This document shows positions 24,053 through 25,394 of a stretch of 25,394 nucleotides of DNA, in pieces (within the stretch, counting starts at the first letter, position 1; each line of letters opens with the position of its first letter). Source of the stretch: a virus; IMG/VR virus record IMGVR_UViG_3300043411_000305, positions 1 to 25,394 of that record; one strand, written 5' to 3'. Position numbers and translations under genes: made by a program. The notes below the pieces were generated by a model. The model saw only the letters and a list, made by a program, of their open reading frames with translations. It was not told the DNA's origin and made no database searches.

Positions 24053-24235
24053 TTATTTGTTATCTTTGGTAATGGTGGAGAAAAATAGTTCTCGTGCCTT
24101 TCTTTTTTCGTATATGCGGAGCTTTCTGTTTATTCGTCTTGCACACATTCTCGCCACAATTTCCTGTAAAAATGGGTTACTTATGTACTCTGAGTATGAT
24201 GGTAGTTCGTATTTTAATAGTTCTTCCTTTTCCAT
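24053..24235 (-). CDS. 60-residue basic protein of unknown function
   Basis: A short gene in the operon orientation: MEKEELLKYELPSYSEYISN, then an Arg/Lys-rich helix (ARMCARRINRKLRIYEKRKARE). The basic helix could bind nucleic acid. It starts after a small inverted repeat (24244-24256) and ends 15 nt before the 86-residue gene. Opposite-strand frames in this area are less credible because all other genes run leftward. Confidence 0.6.
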   Translation of the reverse strand: MEKEELLKYELPSYSEYISNPFLQEIVARMCARRINRKLRIYEKRKARELFFSTITKDNK

Positions 24236-24243
24236 GTTCTTTA

Positions 24244-24256
24244 TTCTCTAACTTAG
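24244..24256 (-). promoter_or_regulatory. Short inverted repeat before the 60-residue gene
   Basis: CTCTAACTTAGAG is a 6-bp inverted repeat around one base, in the gap between the 72-residue gene and the 60-residue gene. It could be an operator or a small RNA hairpin (CTCT/AGAG with a 5-nt loop). It may have no function. Confidence 0.25.
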
Positions 24257-24267
24257 AGGGTGGGTGG

Positions 24268-24486
24268 TTAAAAGTTTTCTAATACACTTTTTCTAATGGC
24301 TTCAAATTGTTCGTTGGTGATTTCTACATCCATCATTCCTTCAAAGTATTTTTCTATACCAAAAGGGGTTAGTTCGTTATATCTATTCAACCCACCAAAA
24401 TTATTATTCTTTCTTTGCCACTCTTCTCGTGCCTTGTTTTCTTCTTCTGTGAAGTCTCTGTATCTTTCTATTTTTAGTTTAATCAT
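24268..24486 (-). CDS. 72-residue protein of unknown function
   Basis: The frame is open further upstream, but the longer form would begin inside tRNA-Leu and read through its T arm. The ATG at 24486 is chosen because AAGGA sits 5 nt before it, the only good Shine-Dalgarno site in the window. The peptide has a charged helix (DFTEEENKAREEWQRKNN), a short aromatic region (NNFGGLNRYNELTPFGIEKYFEG) and a final helix. No domain is recognised. Confidence 0.7.
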   Translation of the reverse strand: MIKLKIERYRDFTEEENKAREEWQRKNNNFGGLNRYNELTPFGIEKYFEGMMDVEITNEQFEAIRKSVLENF

Positions 24487-24529
24487 ATATTCCTTACTTA
24501 TGTTTAATTTATAATTCTCACAGAGGCTA

Positions 24530-24616
24530 TGGTGAGGGCGACAGGACTCGAACCTGCACAGTATTTCTACCACTGAGGCTTAAACCCAGCGTGTCTACCA
24601 ATTCCACCAAGCCCTC
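24530..24616 (-). tRNA. tRNA-Leu(UAA) with encoded CCA
   Basis: A class II cloverleaf on the minus strand. Acceptor GAGGGCT pairs with CGCCCTC (one mismatch next to the core). The D arm contains GTGGAATTGGTAGACAC, typical of tRNA-Leu. The anticodon loop TTTAAGC reads UAA, between stems CTGGG and CTCAG. A 15-nt variable arm follows. The T arm GCAGG-TTCGAGT-CCTGT is intact. Discriminator A and the CCA end are encoded. It decodes UUA, the common Leu codon of AT-rich genes, so it fits the phage's own codon needs. Confidence 0.93.
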
Positions 24617-24634
24617 ATTACAACCTCCGTGATT

Positions 24635-24780
24635 CACAAACACTAGACATCGGGAGCTAGACAGGATTCGAACCTGTGAACCCGCCCATCTTGGAAAGGG
24701 TCAAGTTAATCTCCAAGTTTCCATTGATTTGCATTAGACCGTTACTCTCTGCCACTACCTCCCGAAGGCTAATGTTTGTG
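24635..24780 (-). other. 12-bp helix enclosing the tRNA-like element
   Basis: CACAAACATTAG (24780-24769) and CTAGTGTTTGTG (24646-24635) on the minus strand pair over 12 bp, with a 4-by-4 internal loop before the tRNA-like stem. One pair is U-G in the minus-strand RNA; on the plus strand it would be a C-A mismatch. That supports a minus-strand RNA. It could be a processing substrate for a double-strand RNase. Confidence 0.6.
24652..24763 (-). tRNA. Unusual tRNA-like element, anticodon not assignable
   Basis: A minus-strand element with a canonical T arm (ACAGG-TTCGAAT-CCTGT) and a class II D arm (TG, 3-bp stem GCA/TGC, loop with the conserved GG). Its closing stem GGGAGGTAG/CTAGCTCCC is 9 bp with one G-G mismatch instead of 7. 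Total length is about 112 nt, about 20 more than a tRNA-Ser. The 53 nt between D and T arms form no standard 5-bp, 7-nt anticodon arm; a 6-bp hairpin CTTGGA/TCCAAG (24712-24717 with 24690-24695) and a rival TGGAAA/TTTCCA stem compete. GGA appears in an anticodon-like context but U33 is not in place. It may be a degenerate tRNA-Ser, a tRNA with a short insertion, or a tRNA mimic. No CCA is encoded. Confidence 0.55.
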
Positions 24781-24792
24781 TGTGGATAAAGA

Positions 24793-25242
24793 CTAAATCT
24801 GTGCTTTTAACTGGTTAAACTCTGACTGTGGCAACTCTTTATATTCTGGTACGGACAATTCTTTTTGTAATTCACCCGATACTAGACGTTTTGTGAACTC
24901 AATTTGCTGTTCTGATTTAGCGATTTCTTCTTTTGCTTTTACGATTTTATCTTCTAGGCGACCGATTGCTCCATTAAACTCGCCTTGAAAGTCAGAAAGC
25001 TCTGCTGGGAAAATTGTAAAATCTTGGTCGCCCTTTATCACCTTGTCTTGCATTTCAATACTTGACCATCCGTTACGATACTCTGTGGCTTCGATGATAG
25101 TTTTCTCACCATCATTGTGAACTCCTTTGACTACTCCGTACCATGTGTAATTATCGTCAAAACGCTTATAAATATTACCTTTCACGATGTTTGTAATACG
25201 GATTACATTTGCACTTGTTTGAACTATTTGTTTTGTTTGCAT
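24793..25242 (-). CDS. 149-residue protein of unknown function with C-terminal coiled coil
   Basis: Residues about 15-80 look beta-rich (NIVKGNIYKRFDDNYTWYGV and KTIIEATEYRNGWSSIEM), like a small barrel or SH3-type domain. Residues about 88-130 are a charged coiled coil (GRLEDKIVKAKEEIAKSEQQ). No catalytic motif or Cys pair. It is preceded by AATTTATAAAAT and by the structured RNA, so that RNA could be its 5' leader. It ends in TAG 13 nt before the 12-bp helix of the tRNA-like element. Confidence 0.7.
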   Translation of the reverse strand: MQTKQIVQTSANVIRITNIVKGNIYKRFDDNYTWYGVVKGVHNDGEKTIIEATEYRNGWSSIEMQDKVIKGDQDFTIFPAELSDFQGEFNGAIGRLEDKIVKAKEEIAKSEQQIEFTKRLVSGELQKELSVPEYKELPQSEFNQLKAQI

Positions 25243-25285
25243 ATATTTTATAAATTATTTAATAACTTCTATCTTCATCCAGTGT

Positions 25286-25391
25286 GATGGGACTAGCTCT
25301 ATAATCAATCTTGCAAGATTTGTTTCTCGGTTTATTAGCCAAGAATTTGACTAGCTATTCGCTATCGTCTGATTATAGAATTAGACCCACC
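25286..25391 (-). ncRNA. Predicted four-way-junction structured RNA
   Basis: On the minus strand, GGTGGG/CCCATC (25391-25386 with 25291-25286) and TCTATAATCA/TGATTATAGA (25379-25370 with 25307-25298) make a long closing stem with an internal loop that can form CTA/TAG. Inside are three hairpins: GAC-GA-TAGC/GCTA-GTC (25369-25349), CTTGG/CCGAG (25343-25326) and ATCTTGCAAGAT (25319-25308). Two of them abut the closing stem with no spacer, giving a cloverleaf-like junction. G-U pairs in three helices would be A-C mismatches on the other strand, which favours a minus-strand RNA. No known family is recognised. It may continue past the right edge. It could be a free RNA or a leader for the 149-residue gene. 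Confidence 0.5.
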
Positions 25392-25394
25392 ACT

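Noticed and set aside
24487-24573. Longer N-terminus of the 72-residue gene beginning inside tRNA-Leu
   Set aside because: It would translate the T arm and acceptor of the tRNA; the internal ATG at 24486 has the only clear Shine-Dalgarno site.
24661-24720. tRNA-Ser(GGA) on the plus strand from the TTGGAAA loop
   Set aside because: The T loop reads correctly only on the minus strand, and the plus-strand arms around TTGGAAA do not pair as an anticodon stem.
1-25394. CRISPR array, insertion sequence, integrase or attachment site
   Set aside because: No regularly spaced direct repeats, no transposase or recombinase motifs and no terminal inverted repeats were seen.

Overview
The window is a gene-dense, AT-rich stretch of a tailed double-stranded DNA bacteriophage (or prophage), with every credible gene on the minus strand, so transcription runs from right to left. 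Terminase, portal, scaffold and major capsid genes in order establish this. The capsid protein (DUF5309/SU10-type), the adaptor and the absence of tape-measure, sheath or tail-tube genes point to a short-tailed podovirus-like virion. The host is not identifiable. Almost no gene has a Shine-Dalgarno sequence; starts are preceded by A/T-rich leaders ending in TAAT, AAAT or TATAT. That resembles initiation in Bacteroidota but is not proof of that host. Of 30 stop codons read, 26 are TAA, 4 are TAG and none is TGA.

Right end (25394 to about 21200), an accessory block upstream in the transcript: a four-way-junction RNA fold at the window edge, a 149-residue coiled-coil protein, an odd tRNA-like element enclosed by a 12-bp helix, tRNA-Leu(UAA) with an encoded CCA end, several small unknown proteins, a beta-class DNA methyltransferase, and two Cys-rich zinc-ribbon proteins.

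Middle right (21231 to 13948), packaging and head: a compact GroEL-type chaperonin, an unknown protein, small and large terminase, portal, a small unknown protein, a scaffold-like protein and the major capsid protein. The chaperonin sits at the head of the morphogenesis genes, so helping capsid or tail proteins fold is a plausible role.

Middle (13877 to 8700), a glycan cassette inserted between head and tail genes: a small unknown protein, a 776-residue fusion (GT2, TPR, GT-B), a coiled-coil protein, a GT4-like glycosyltransferase, an FkbM-type methyltransferase and a second GT-A glycosyltransferase. Its two edges carry hairpins that share the sequence AGACAAGGTA on the plus strand. The likely role is building and methyl-capping a sugar chain on virion proteins, or altering host surface glycans.

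Left (8594 to 1), tail and ejection proteins: head-tail adaptor, a widespread phage virion protein, a LamG-domain adhesin, a large beta-rich protein, a small fibre-tip-like protein, a Gln-rich coiled-coil protein, and a very large protein that runs off the left edge. The last one, at least 1091 residues, has hydrophobic segments, a GNAT acetyltransferase-like fold and a polyvalent-protein-like segment with an EVQSD motif, and probably enters the host with the DNA. No replication, lysis or integration gene is visible.
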